In this document: positions 46,765 to 57,834 of the stretch, piece after piece
How positions within the stretch are numbered: the first letter of the stretch is position 1
How the letters are laid out: every line of letters begins with the position of its first letter
NCBI GenBank assembly: GCA_035048495.1
Contig: CM068547.1
Location: 17,677,913-17,741,912 of the forward strand
Length of the DNA: 64,000 bases
Source: Euptelea pleiosperma
Lineage: Eukaryota > Streptophyta > Magnoliopsida > Ranunculales > Eupteleaceae
Direction of reading: 5' to 3'
Program-made: the position numbers and the translations under genes
The notes under the pieces: model-generated
The model's database searches: none
Told to the model about the DNA's origin: nothing
What the model saw: only the letters and a program-made list of their open reading frames with translations

Positions 46765-47790
46765 AGACCTAGAGAAGGATGAATGGTTAGATCAACAACA
46801 ATCTACACTTAAAAATAGATGTAAAAACCTAACAAGCCAATCTCACCAACAAATATCGAATCCAAATTGAATCAATTAATAAAAGGTCTAATATATTGAT
46901 TACTATATCAGATCAGATTGCTTGATTAATTCTATCAATTAATAACCACAATTCAACATGGCACACAAAAATATTTTTACGTGGAAACCCAAACGGGAAA
47001 AATGACCTAATCCAGGTAATCGTGCACTATGAGAAGTTGGAGTATTAACAAAGTTACCCAACATGACACTATTGAACACTGAACAGACTCTACTCCCTAG
47101 ACTTCTTTAGTTGATGTCATCTGCATCGTTTGAATCTGTACGCTATTCTCCAACCGGCGCCTTCTCTACACAATCAACACAATAAGATCCGTACTGGATC
47201 TCACACCAGACTCAAGTGAATGGGCAAGGATAGGATATGGGTTAGAGGTTGATCACACAAGCATCCTCCTACTAATTTAATCACAATGGGGGAGGATGAA
47301 TTCCATCTCTAAGTCTCCAAGCTAGAAGAGAAATTTAAAGCAAGGAGTCTCATAAGCTCAAAAAGGCTTAGAGAGTTTTTAAGGCTTGAGGCAAGCGAAA
47401 TTCATGCCAAAAGCCTTCCTTATATAGTAAAAGAAACCATACTAGGAATATTACAAAATACAAGGTAGTTACGACACAAAATGAAGTTAGTTATGCGAAT
47501 CTGTGTAACTCAGCTTGTCTGATTAGGTAATCGGATCGATCTGATCGATTACCAACTATCCTATAGAAAGATCTGATCGATCTGATCTAAAGATTGAGAA
47601 ATAAAATCTCTGTCAATTCGATCCAATTGAAATATCTGATAGATCTAATCTAAAGACTGAGAAATAAATTCTCTATCAATTGATCCGACTGAAAGATCCT
47701 ATCAATCCAATTTGGGCCTAAGAAATCCTTCTCTGACACTTCGATCAATTGATCCGATGAGGGACATATTTATTTTTAAAGCTCTTTGAT
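46765..47790 (-). repeat. LTR of family F, minus orientation
   Basis: About 1 kb. It matches 55839-56700 in opposite orientation: on the minus strand CTCTTCTAGCTTGGAGACTT then AGAGATGGAATT, an upstream array of GATCGATCTGATC-like palindromes, and GTTACACAGATTCGCAT. Near the left edge tagacctagagaaggatgaat is the inner-end signature of SIRE-like LTRs, and ttttacgtggaaaccc is shared with family R. Limits are approximate and no target duplication was found. Confidence 0.6.
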
Positions 47791-48204
47791 TGAGATTTTG
47801 TAATGTCATTTTGAATCTCTCTTCACGCCCTTTTCATTTCCTCTCCTGTATTGCCAATTTTTAACCTAATATAGCCATATTTCCTCATATTCTCTTCAGA
47901 TTTGCATCATTACTCTTGTTTATGCATTTTCCCACAACTTTTGAGATTAGTATCTTGGTTCTCCGTATGACGGTGGTAGGTGGAGCTAGTGGAGCCTATG
48001 ATCCTCTGAAGCCTCCTCTAAGCAAGGATACCGCATTCTGTGGCAGCAAAGGGGAGGACATTGATGAGGATTCACACCCTATTCGAGGCCTTCACACAAG
48101 GATGGAGCCCGATCCTTTGGAGAACATGTACCAAAACATGGATTGCAAAGCTATATTTTATCTTTACATCTCTCATCGTTCTATCTTGTAAAGAGGCATA
48201 TTCA

Positions 48205-49534
48205 TGTCACGCCCTGAATCCAGATACCTAGATACGACCCGAAAATCCGTGGATCGACCCGTACCCGAACCCAGAGGTGATCCAAAATAAAGATCAACCC
48301 AATAAGAATAAAGTAAATATTGTTGAAATTAATTTATAATGAGTATCAACCATTATCTAATGAAAGAGAAACAAAATCTTAAAGAAAAACAAGTATAGGA
48401 TGGATCAAGCACACTTACCTCAAGGTTTCTTGAACTTTAATAAAAATCAAAAGTTCTTTTAAATTTGAAAGTCGTCGAATCGTCCTCTCCTTGGAGTATG
48501 TTCTTCTAATCGGAGTCTCCGTCAATTCTCCCTTCTTGCTCGAGTGCGATCGGTGCCGGATGAAGGTTTAATGGAACTTGCTCTATTCTTTAATGGAGTT
48601 GGGTTTTTGAAAGCTTCCAAAGCTTTAGGATTTTCATAAATAGGTTTAGGGAAGGATTAGGATTTCTATTTTGTTGAAATTAGTAACTATCAAAGGGATG
48701 ACTTTTTCAACCCTCAAAAACTCTTATTTTATACTACTAATGGGTTAGAAATGGGCCCAAGGCCCATATACAACAACTATGCTTCATTGAAGAATATTAT
48801 TAAGCCTAAAAGGCTTTTATATTAGCCATACGGGCCCACCCAATAATTATAACACAATTAATTATTAATTAATTCAATCAAATTATATTATATAATTTAA
48901 AAGTTCATACAATAAGGTATTGACACATGGCACACACATAAATCACATAAAAATAGTCTAAATATACAAAAATCACAAAAAAGTTCAAAGCCCCAGAAAA
49001 GTATCAAGATGACCTCGGAATGACCCAAAAAGTGATTCGCGGGTCCCACACTCCTAATAAATAAATAAAATATAATTAAATATTATTTTTAAAAATTATG
49101 CTAATGGTAGGAAGTTCAAAAATTATAAAAATACTATTTTGGTCAAAATCTCCCAAAATCTTCGACTAGAGTTTGTATGTCTCAGAAAAGCTTCCAAATT
49201 TCACAGGTAAGTTGGTAAGGATAAAATAGGAATATTTTTGGAGTCTCGGGCCCACAAAATAATTTTTTTATAAAAGTTCTAGAATGTTAACTGGGGAAAG
49301 AAAAAGTCCCCTGCAAGTTATGGTTCATTATTTTTAGCAAGAATTTAGCCCTAAAGAGCAAGTTTCAAAAATAGCAAGTTTTTCAAAGTTGTCAGAATGA
49401 AACCAAACTAAATACACATACTAAAGCATGAAATTAAACAATAAAAACAATAATAAAAGTATGAAAAAGTTTTAGGTTTTCATTATTAGGTGAATTTACC
49501 GTAATACCCTAGAATGAAAGTTCAGGGTATTACA
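48205..49534 (-). mobile_element. Solo LTR A (Gypsy-type), TSD attca
   Basis: 1330 bp with TGTAATACCC..GCGTGACA ends on the minus strand and an exact 5-bp duplication attca (48200-48204, 49535-49539). It is related to solo LTR B in inverted orientation: shared blocks on the minus strand include GGGTCATTCC, CATCTTGA, TTATGTGTGTG, CAATACCTT, TTGTATGAACTTTTAAATTA and the GGATC.AC..CTGG..TTCGGGT end region. There are no internal domains on either side, so it is a solo LTR left by LTR-LTR recombination. Confidence 0.9.
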
Positions 49535-50065
49535 ATTCATGTCAAAGATTTTCCCCATTGCTAATTGGTTCGATACCTGCAAGTGGCTTCCCATCCTCAG
49601 TCTTCAGGGTGAAGCTTATCCGAGGTTGGTTTGTCTTTTCTATACAAATTTCTTTGATGTGGAAGCCTCGAGTAGTTCTTCACTTGTTGTGAACAAGGAG
49701 TTCTCTATAACTCCTGAATCCATAGCTCAAATTCTAAGAATCCCTCTACTCCCAAATTTCCCTATGGTCCTAAGAATCCTCATCCTCCTAATGATGAAGT
49801 TACCCAACTGCTTTGTGGGAAGAAATTCCTTTGTTTTGCTGAGACAAACCGAAACATTACAATACAATCTTATACAATCCAAAAAATAGACAAAAATATG
49901 ATTTCATGATTTAGAATGTTTTGTAATGTTTCGGAATTGTTTTAAAAATTTCACTTTTTTACCATTTTTTCAATGTTTCGTGAATGTTCATTTCATTTTG
50001 GAGTTTGTCTCGAATTTTCACTTGATGGAGACATTCCTCTAAAATGAAATTTTAAACCTTGCATT

Positions 50066-53000
50066 TGTAATACCCCAAACTTTCAACTAGGGGTATTATG
50101 GTGATTTGACCCTCATGGGATAATTTTGACAGTTTGAACTTACTTTCATCCTTAGATATCCTATATTAAGTCATGTGTCAAGTTTGGTAGGATTCTGACA
50201 ACTTTAAAAAACTTGTTACTTTTGAAACTCACTTTTAGGGCTAATTTTCTACTAAAAATAATGAACAATAACTCACAGGGGATTTTTCTGGACACTAGAT
50301 GATATACTTGATCTAATAAGATAATAAAAATATTTTGACCCCGGGTCCCGAAAACTTTCCAAAAATAACTTACACGTCTTATCTTAGGGTTGGAAACCCA
50401 TCTCTCGAATTTCGGGTCATTCCAATGTCATCTTGACATTTTTCTAGGACTTTGAATATTTTTGTGAATTTTGTGTACTTAAATTATTTCATGTGATTTA
50501 TGTGTGTGTGACATTTATCAATACCTTGTTGTATGAACTTTTAAATTATAAAATATAGTTTATTTGAATTAATATATGATTGTTGTATATTATTATATAG
50601 TATTGGACCATATGTATTATATACATTAAATCACCATCTTTTTAGGGAATATGGCATAATTATAATTAATAAGTATTTGAATTGTTAATATAAGTAATTG
50701 CATAAATTATTGAGCTATAATTGGCCTTTTTGATTTAAGAATAACCTTAAATGAGGCCCAATGGATACATATGGGTATTGGGCCCATTTTTAACCCATTA
50801 GTAACTTAAAATATGAGCTTTTGATGATTGAGAAAGTCATCCATTTGAAAGTTATGAATTTCACCTAGAATAGAAACCCTAAAGATCACTTCCTAAACCT
50901 ACTTAAGAAAGCCTTAAAGCTTGTGAGCTTTCACAAACCCTAAACCATCACTCCCATATTTCTTCATAAAAAATCTCTCATTCTTTTTCATCTTTCTCTT
51001 CCTCTTCCACTATTGAAGAACATCCATTAAACCTCAATTAAAGAACCTTTTCAATCCTTAGAACACCCTCATCCCACCATAAAAAAAGATATCAAAACCT
51101 AGTATTCAAACCCTCTCATCAACCTCTTCAACGTAGTTGAAAATCAACGGCATCAGAGAACTTAAAGAAAACGTGGAGCTCCCCTTCCACAATTATTTCA
51201 AGCTTCACAATACGAATCTATTGTCTATTTAAAAGGAAGGTAACCCCTACTGTGCATATCTTTGTTTACATATTTTGTCTGCTTTAAGCATGTTCATTAA
51301 GGTTAAAAAAAATGGTTAAATTATTACTTTGAATTACTCACATGTGCTTTTATTTCTTTTTATCTTAATATTATATCGTTCTTTTCTTGCAACCCCATTC
51401 TTATATATTATCTTTGATTTGGAGAGAAGGATATTGATGAAAAATGTGCCATGACCATGTACTAATGGAAACTATCTGATCGGCCATGAGAACACCTCTA
51501 GGTGGAAATGTTTTTGCCCTTATCTTTGATTTGGAGAGAAGGATATTGATGAAAAATGTGCCATGACCATGTACTAATGGAAACTATCTGATCGGCCATG
51601 AGAACACCTCTAGGTGGAAATGTTTTTGCCCTTAGCCCTCTTCTCGTATTAGTTATTTTGACATTTGATTAACACTATGCTTATCATGGTCGTTGGGGGT
51701 TCATTTGAGAGGAAGTTTATTATTTTTATCGTTAAGCAAGAAGGGCTAGAAAACCCTAGGGTGAAATACCCCAAACAATCCTACAAATGAGCTATACAGC
51801 TACTCCCAGCGAGGGAAGGAGATGGAAACCCATTAGTGGTTGAGTTATTGGGATGTGATGTCATCACATTTTGCATACCTTGTAGACTATTCGTTATATA
51901 TTGATTGTTATATCTTGCTTATCACATGCTCTATTCTATCCTTGCTTCCTATGATTATGTTTAGTTAACATTATATGTGGATTAAGAGTGCCACGGGGTT
52001 ACCCGTTGCACTACTGAGTCCGTTGGACTCACGATCTTTTGTGACACCGCACAGATGAGTTGGGCTTTAACCCGATGGATGACTCCTCGTGGGAAGTACC
52101 CGACGATGAGGAGTACGAGGATGGTATTTATGGCGAGCCTTTGGAGGCATCAGAGGAGTTCTAGTCCTTTAAACGCCTTCTTGATGTGAATTAGTTATCC
52201 TTGATTTTGATTTCGGGCTTGTTCTGGCCTATCTTTGGGAACTTGTCCCTTTTATCTTATGGATGATGCTTAGTTATTTTTATTCGATAAACATAATGAT
52301 CTGATATTATATTGTTTATATGATGATAGTAGATTAGTGGTTAATAATAGAAAATCGACCATTAATGGATCTATACCGAGTTTTGGACTCGAGAGACTAA
52401 AAGCACTAGAAATACCATATGAGATAGAACTATAATTTCTAACCTGTAACATATTTTCGATAAGGTAAATGACAGAATTTGTGATTGTCACAAAAGGACG
52501 TTTCGAAGGTCTGTCAGTTAGCTTTCTAGTAATATAAAATGTTTTCATAGATTCTTTTTGCACAAAAAGTTATGGCCAAAACACTGATTGTAGTATGAAC
52601 CAATCTATTCTGAACTTGAGCCAAATAGACCTAGTTTTGACCCTTTATATGGCATCTTTGAGCTCTGACCTCAATACTAGAGTTGTAGCCACTTATAGGG
52701 CTATCCAATGGGCTTTGGATCAGCCAAGTTAGACATCGAACGAAGAAATGGCGGCCATTTTACTGCAGTGCTGTGTGGGTGCACTATAAGGACGGGAAAA
52801 ATGGGAGGAAAATTTATTTTCTCTGTTTGACCTAATTTTTGGTTTGAGACTTCTTTATATATAGTGGGTTAATGCATATAGTTTAAAAATGAAAAATAAT
52901 TAAGTAAATATTTTTTTCATAATTAATTCTATAATTTATTCTTGGGTCTAATTTCCAAAATTTGTTTAATCACTTAATGGATTGTGGTATAGATTGACTT

Positions 53001-53115
53001 GTTTGAGGATGGATCTTAGTGGTTTAGAGTTACACTTGAACCATTAGGATACATTCATAGATCACCTCTAGGTTCAGGTATGAGGTTGACCCATACCTGG
53101 ATTTGGGGCGTGACA
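50066..53115 (+). mobile_element. Solo LTR B (Gypsy-type), TSD gcatt
   Basis: 3050 bp starting TGTAATACCCCAAAC and ending GGGGCGTGACA, with exact 5-bp duplication gcatt (50061-50065, 53116-53120). It is the long relative of LTR A, 1.7 kb longer through additional sequence that includes an exact 112-bp tandem duplication (51409-51632) and a GC-richer short ORF-like stretch DDSSWEVPDDEEYEDGIYGE (about 52080-52160). That acidic peptide stretch recurs in long plant Gypsy LTRs and probably has no coding role. Confidence 0.9.
51409..51632. repeat. Exact 112-bp tandem duplication in solo LTR B
   Basis: The unit tatctttgatttggagagaa... to ...aaatgtttttgccct occurs at 51409-51520 and 51521-51632, with no difference seen. 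Confidence 0.93.
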
Positions 53116-53720
53116 GCATTCATCCTCGGAAACACACTATAGACATTACCATTGATCGAGCATACCTCCTTTATCTTATTGCTTCTAGGTCTTCCTTCGA
53201 TCTCCCTACTTTCAGCTTCCATAAGATCTATTTCGTGGGTCGAATGAACGTCAACAACACTACATTACCTTTTGGCATCATCCTTGATTCTGGCAGCTGG
53301 TGTAAAGTTAGCTGCTCATGACATTCCTGAACGACAGATGATCAGGATTGACTTTAAGTCTATGAGCTAGAGTGAGGGCCAACTGAAGAAGAGCCAATCA
53401 TCAGCTCATTCTTTTGAGTCTTTATATGCTCCAACATAGGATCCTACTGTTGTGTATACACCTCTAGTCCCAGATGCACCATCTCCTTCCTCCACCCCTA
53501 TACCTCTAGGTATCTAGGCCCTACTTGAGTAGACGATGGCTCAAGCGATAGCTTTCCAAGCTAAGGTCCGTCAGGCCATTATGAGGCAGGAGGCCTTTTA
53601 GACTAAGATTCATCAAGAGCTGACTATCCTGCGAGAGTTGTGCACCGAGGCTTATGAGTAAGACTCAGAGTGACCTGATGGGAATTCTGCTCCTGGTGGT
53701 GATGGACAATAGTTTTTAGG

Positions 53721-54089
53721 TTGTTTGTGTTGTTTTTTGTTATTCAAGATGTTTTGTGTGAGTTAACTAATGTGTTAGTTGTTCTTTTTGTATATCTCAA
53801 ATAAACTCATATCTCTATACTATTGTACATACTCTTTTTGTTTATAGTGGATATCTTTCGGTTCATTATGTGCACATGGTTGACTCTATCTCATCCCTCT
53901 TATCTTTACTACTTACATTTCTATCTCTCACTTGCTATACCCTTTGTCCTTTAGTGACAAAAAGTAGAAGAGTTTTGGGCATAGAGGGAGAGCATTGTGC
54001 ATGTTTCTCTATTGTTTTGTGATTTAGTCTAGGGATCTCAGTTGTAGGGGGGTTGGAGTTCACTTGACCTCACTATCACTTCACCACTT
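53721..54089. other. Non-coding end of the host transposon
   Basis: No reading frame. It includes agtgacaaaaagtagaagag and a purine run gagggagag (53986-53994) that resembles a polypurine tract near the 3' end of an LTR element. The host of the solo LTR at 54090 is this sequence. Confidence 0.4.
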
Positions 54090-55594
54090 TGTAAAGAGTA
54101 ATTCCATATTCTAGTTTGGCGAAGATTCCGTGTGACACAAAACATTCTTGTAACCGTTCCTCGAGCACCAGTGTAGGGTCGAGGATGCCGTGGTACGCGT
54201 ACTTCACCCACTACGTGAAGACTAAAAGACAGAGACAACAAGAATCAGACGGTTGATGAACTGCCCATTTGTTCGTTAAAGATCGTGTGCGCTCATCTAG
54301 GAAGGTAAGTGACTTACTGGTCATAGGAATGGGTTTTAAATGAATGAAATATAATGGTCAAACTTAGTCAGAGGACAGACTCGAGTCTAGTCAAGATTTT
54401 GACTATAGAGGTATGTCCAATCGATTGGATCTTCCTGATCAATCGATTGGACCCTATTGAATATAAACTGTTTCAAAGTCTGATCGATTGGACTTTCCTG
54501 ATCAATCTACTGGACTCTATGGACAGAACTCATTCTGAGTCCGATAGATTGGATCTTCCTGATCAATCGATTGGACACTACGAAACAGAAACTTTAAAGA
54601 GTCTGATCAATTGGACCCTTGGTACAATTGTTTGGATTTACGAAGGAAAAATCCATCCATACTGGCCCAATCGATTGGACTGTGTGCAAATAGGTCTTTT
54701 CAGATCTGAAATTCTAGGTTCCACATTCTCCACCTCTCTTATGACTCAGGGTTACGAAACTCTATAAATTAACCCTTCTCTAGACTTACATATTACATAT
54801 TAACACTTAAAAAAGAGTTTTATTTATTAAGAGTTGTCCATTCGAAGAAGAAAAGTTCAAAGCTTCATTACTATTTCTTGAGAGCTTTTCTCTTCTCTTT
54901 GATCATCGCTTAGTGCTTGATCTTCATTCAGCTTAGGCTTCCCACTTAAAATCTTAAACCTAGCAAGTCTGAGAGTACCAATGCGTCTCAACACTATTTG
55001 AGCTACTTGGGGTTCAGGGTATACTGAATCCTTCACCTTCAGTATAGACTAAAGTGTTGAGAATTAAGATCAAGGAGTACTGATCGAAGGTAGGTTTTGG
55101 GAGTACCAAATTGAACAAGCAGACAAGGCTTTTTGATTAGGATGGCACGTTTGGAATCGTAGCATTGATTTAGAGGACGTGGACGCATCGATAGTGGGCC
55201 TTGGCTATGGTTGGAAGCTGCATTTGCAACGGTGCTGCATAGGTAACTTCTGCTTCGTTTAACTTTCCAGCTAGTGATACTTTTCGTCTGGACGTGGTTC
55301 TGTGGTTTTCCTTGGCTACGATTTCCACGCAAAAACTTTTTGTCTTGTGGATGTTTAATTGTTGTTCTGCTAATTGTATTGATTAAATCAAACGATGAAA
55401 AGACAATAATATACCATGGAGGTATATTCGATCTGAATTGGTTGAGATAATCCTTTTACCAATCAACTAAGGCATGCGAGTTTATCACCTCACCTTGACC
55501 AGTAAACTTGTGATAGGTTAGATTAATTTTTGAATACCTAATCACCCCCCCCTCTAGGTATTCTTATGTAAAAGAGAACGGACCGGTTATTTCA
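54090..55594 (+). mobile_element. Solo LTR of family R, TSD cactt
   Basis: 1505 bp with ends TGTAAAG..TTATTTCA and an exact duplication cactt (54085-54089, 55595-55599). It is homologous along its length to the LTRs at 57835 and 62348 (ttcatattctagtttggc at the start; accggttattt at the end). Between about 54415 and 54690 it has at least five copies of (T)CAATCGATTGGA(C), spaced about 30-70 bp. No internal domain remains, so it is a solo LTR. Confidence 0.92.
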
Positions 55595-55599
55595 CACTT

Positions 55600-55838
55600 G
55601 CGTGAGCATTCTCTTGCACATTTACTTTAGTTATGCATTTACTTGGTTAAATTACACTAGGAATGCTAAGTGTTGTGCAGGAATACAGGTAAAGCATTGA
55701 CAGAAGCATCAAAGAGATCTCGAATCATTGTGTCATTGTTTTTTTTATTATCAGTGAGGAATTGAAGTCAAGTCTTAGTGGTTGTATTGATTTTTATTCC
55801 TTATGTGATTTTTTTACAGAATTGCCAAAGAGAGAGAT
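55600..55838 (+). other. 3' internal end of a family F element, purine tract
   Basis: About 240 bp between the solo LTR R and the family F LTR. It ends in cagaattgccaaagagagagat, where aaagagagagat (55827-55838) is the polypurine tract, closely like the aaagggggagat tract at 62336-62347 of the family R element. No coding sequence. Confidence 0.6.
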
Positions 55839-56730
55839 TGTAAAATCCATGTATCTTGTCCTTATATTTGTTTGGCAAATTCTATTGATCTAAGTCATAT
55901 GATGTTTAATTGAGTTATATTGAGCCCTTGTGGTGTCAGTTATGTCACGTGAAGCCGGTCGTGAAGATTGAAGACCTTGAGAAAGCTTCTCCGACTCACA
56001 CCTTAGGATGGTAAGTGACCAAGAGACCATTTCAACTTTTAGAAGGTTAAATTTTAGATCAAAAAATAGTTCCTAAACAATCCCTAGACCTTGCAAGGAG
56101 TTTTTTGTTCAAAAAGTCTTATTTCAAGAAGATTTGTACAATTCTGTACAAATTGGATCGATCTGATTTGCTCTGGAAAGAGTACAAATTGCTAATCAGA
56201 TTGATCAGATTGAATTGGCAGAGAAATTATTTCTCTGTCTGAAATCAAGATTGATCTGTTCTTTCAACCAGATTGAATTGGTAGAGAATTTATTACTCTG
56301 TCTTTAGATCGAATTGTTTAAATCTTTCTATTGCATCATTGGTAGTCGATCGGATTGATCTGATAGCCAATATAGATCGATCCGAGTTACACAGATTCAC
56401 ATTAACACAAATTTTGTGTGTAAAGACAAGCCTTCAAACCTCTCTAGTCTCTTTGAGCTTGTGAGCCTCCTTACTTCAAAATTCTCTTCTAGCTTGGAGA
56501 CTTAGAGATGGAATTGGTCACACTTGAAATTGTGAGTGGAAAAAATAGTGCAGACTACCGACCAAGCGAGGAGACTTAACCTTGGTATGAGATCCTTCCG
56601 ATGAGATCGACTTCGTCAGCTGTGAACCTTCCTCACTTGATATTTGGTCGAAGATAGTTCAACCATCTGGAATCGAATCTAGTTGGACCATAATAGAATT
56701 ATTTTGGATACAGTTCTCTGTTTCCTCCTA
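55839..56730 (+). repeat. LTR of family F, plus orientation
   Basis: It begins TGTAAAATCCATG directly after the purine tract. It contains (56155-56400) repeated GATCGATCTGATT-like motifs and acagagaa(t/a)tta.t.ctctgtc arms that form inverted repeats, then cttctagcttggagacttag at about 56490. It matches the inverted copy at 46765-47790. The right end is not defined and LINE ORF1 starts about 90 bp beyond. Confidence 0.65.
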
Positions 56731-56824
56731 AGTAGCAAAGAGCATGTTGAAGTCACTACCGAAGCACTGAGTTTTCAAGGGTTTCGAGATGTGAAATTCT
56801 CTAGCGATTGTAGCTCGCAGGGAG

Positions 56825-57834
56825 ATGGATTTATCCATCTTCAAAGATATTTCTTTTTATAATCCCAAAGCCATGGAAAGGGAGAGGGACCCAGTGGTGG
56901 ACCCCCTAAGGCAGCACCCTAAAACCCCATTCTCGTATGCGGACATAGCAAAGAAAAGAGTAGCACCCCAACTGGATCTCATGGATCTTCCCATTCTTGG
57001 GAAAAGAAGCAATTTCCCCTCCATTAAAGTACCCTCGCAGCTTACAATAAGGGTTTAGAGTTTTGTAAATTATGCCTAATTGGGAGGCTTAGTTTTTCGG
57101 AGGTTGATCTAGACACGGAGAAAGCACAAGTCGCATCTCTATGGCACACTAAGGGAGAATGTAAAATCATTCCCTTGGGGAAAGGTTACTTCACCATTAA
57201 GCTTGACAACGAAGACGATTTAAAGAAGATCTGGACAGGAGGTTCGTGGGTGATAGAGAAGCAAATGTTGAGGCTCTACCAGTCGACTCCCAACTTCAAC
57301 CCTGCAACCCAGCGCAACAGTCATGCTCTGATATGGGTTCATTTTCCAGGGCTCCCCAAAGAGTTCTGGGAAACTCAAATACTGTTGTCGATGAGGCAAG
57401 CTTTGGGCACTCCAATGTAGGTTGAGGTGAAGACCATTAACAGGGAGGTAGGTTTTCACGCAGTGTCCTTGTAGAAATTGAATTATAATTAAAGATCCCT
57501 GATAGTCGAAGTCAAGGACTTCGATTTCTGGCAAATAGTGGTGTTGGGAAAGATTCCCAAATACTGCAACCATTGCAAGATGGTAGGCCATATAGTCACT
57601 AATTGCAGAGCAATCTAAGGGGTGCTTGGTAAAGCCACAGACCAGAACACCTCTGGTGCTTGTGGAAATGCCTCTGAGACAGGAGCAATACCCAATGCTG
57701 CCACTAACAAGGGAAGAAGGAGAAGAAACGGAAAAAACAAGAACAAACAAAAGAATGTGATCTCTGAAAATAACACAGGGGAGGAGATACAACCTAAGCC
57801 TTCCTCATTGGAGCAAAGTAAGGACAACCCTTTC
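56825..57834 (+). pseudogene. LINE ORF1, N-terminal part (DUF4283, zinc knuckle)
   Basis: The blocks are in order: a start with TPFSYADIAKKRV (about 56925-56965), then FPSIKVPSQLTI; a frame change; GKGYFTIKLDNEDDLKKIWT, GGSWVIEKQMLRLYQSTPNF, HALIWVHFPGLPKEFWE (57180-57375), the DUF4283 RNA-binding region of plant LINE ORF1; and the knuckle VGKIPKYCNHCKMVGHIVTNC-type at about 57550-57610, CCHC intact. A basic Lys/Arg/Asn-rich tail follows. In plant LINEs this protein coats the element RNA. Stops at 57056 and about 57418 and a frameshift break it. It runs in frame into the LTR junction at 57834. Confidence 0.85.

Larger units (their letters stand above)
47900..53720 (+). pseudogene. Plant transposon ORF (Transposase_32 type), split
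   Basis: Host pieces are 47900-48204, 49535-50065 and 53116-53720, joined by removing two solo LTRs. The second piece reads IANWFDTCKWLPILSLQGEA, YPRLVCLFYTNFFDVE and VNKEFSITPESIAQILRIP, which resembles the 'putative plant transposon protein' domain found in internal regions of some large plant LTR elements. The third piece continues with PRKHTIDITIDRAYLLYLIA and FDLPTFSFHKIYF, then a Pro/Ser-rich and a Gln-rich tail (53390-53660) with several stops. I do not recognise the first piece with confidence. It is inactive. Confidence 0.6.

Noticed and set aside
47916..48191. Separate 91-codon host gene
   Set aside because: It precedes the solo LTR in the same decayed transposon and has no recognised domain; treated as part of that element.
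52020..52165. Short acidic protein-coding exon
   Set aside because: It lies inside the solo LTR bounded by a perfect target duplication and lacks splice or start evidence.
54415..54690. CRISPR-like array from the regularly recurring CGATTGGAC motif
   Set aside because: Spacing is irregular, the motif is short and lies in a eukaryotic LTR; no cas genes or bacterial context.
57220..57792. 190-codon minus-strand open frame
   Set aside because: It is antisense to LINE ORF1, which has recognisable DUF4283 and knuckle blocks on the plus strand.
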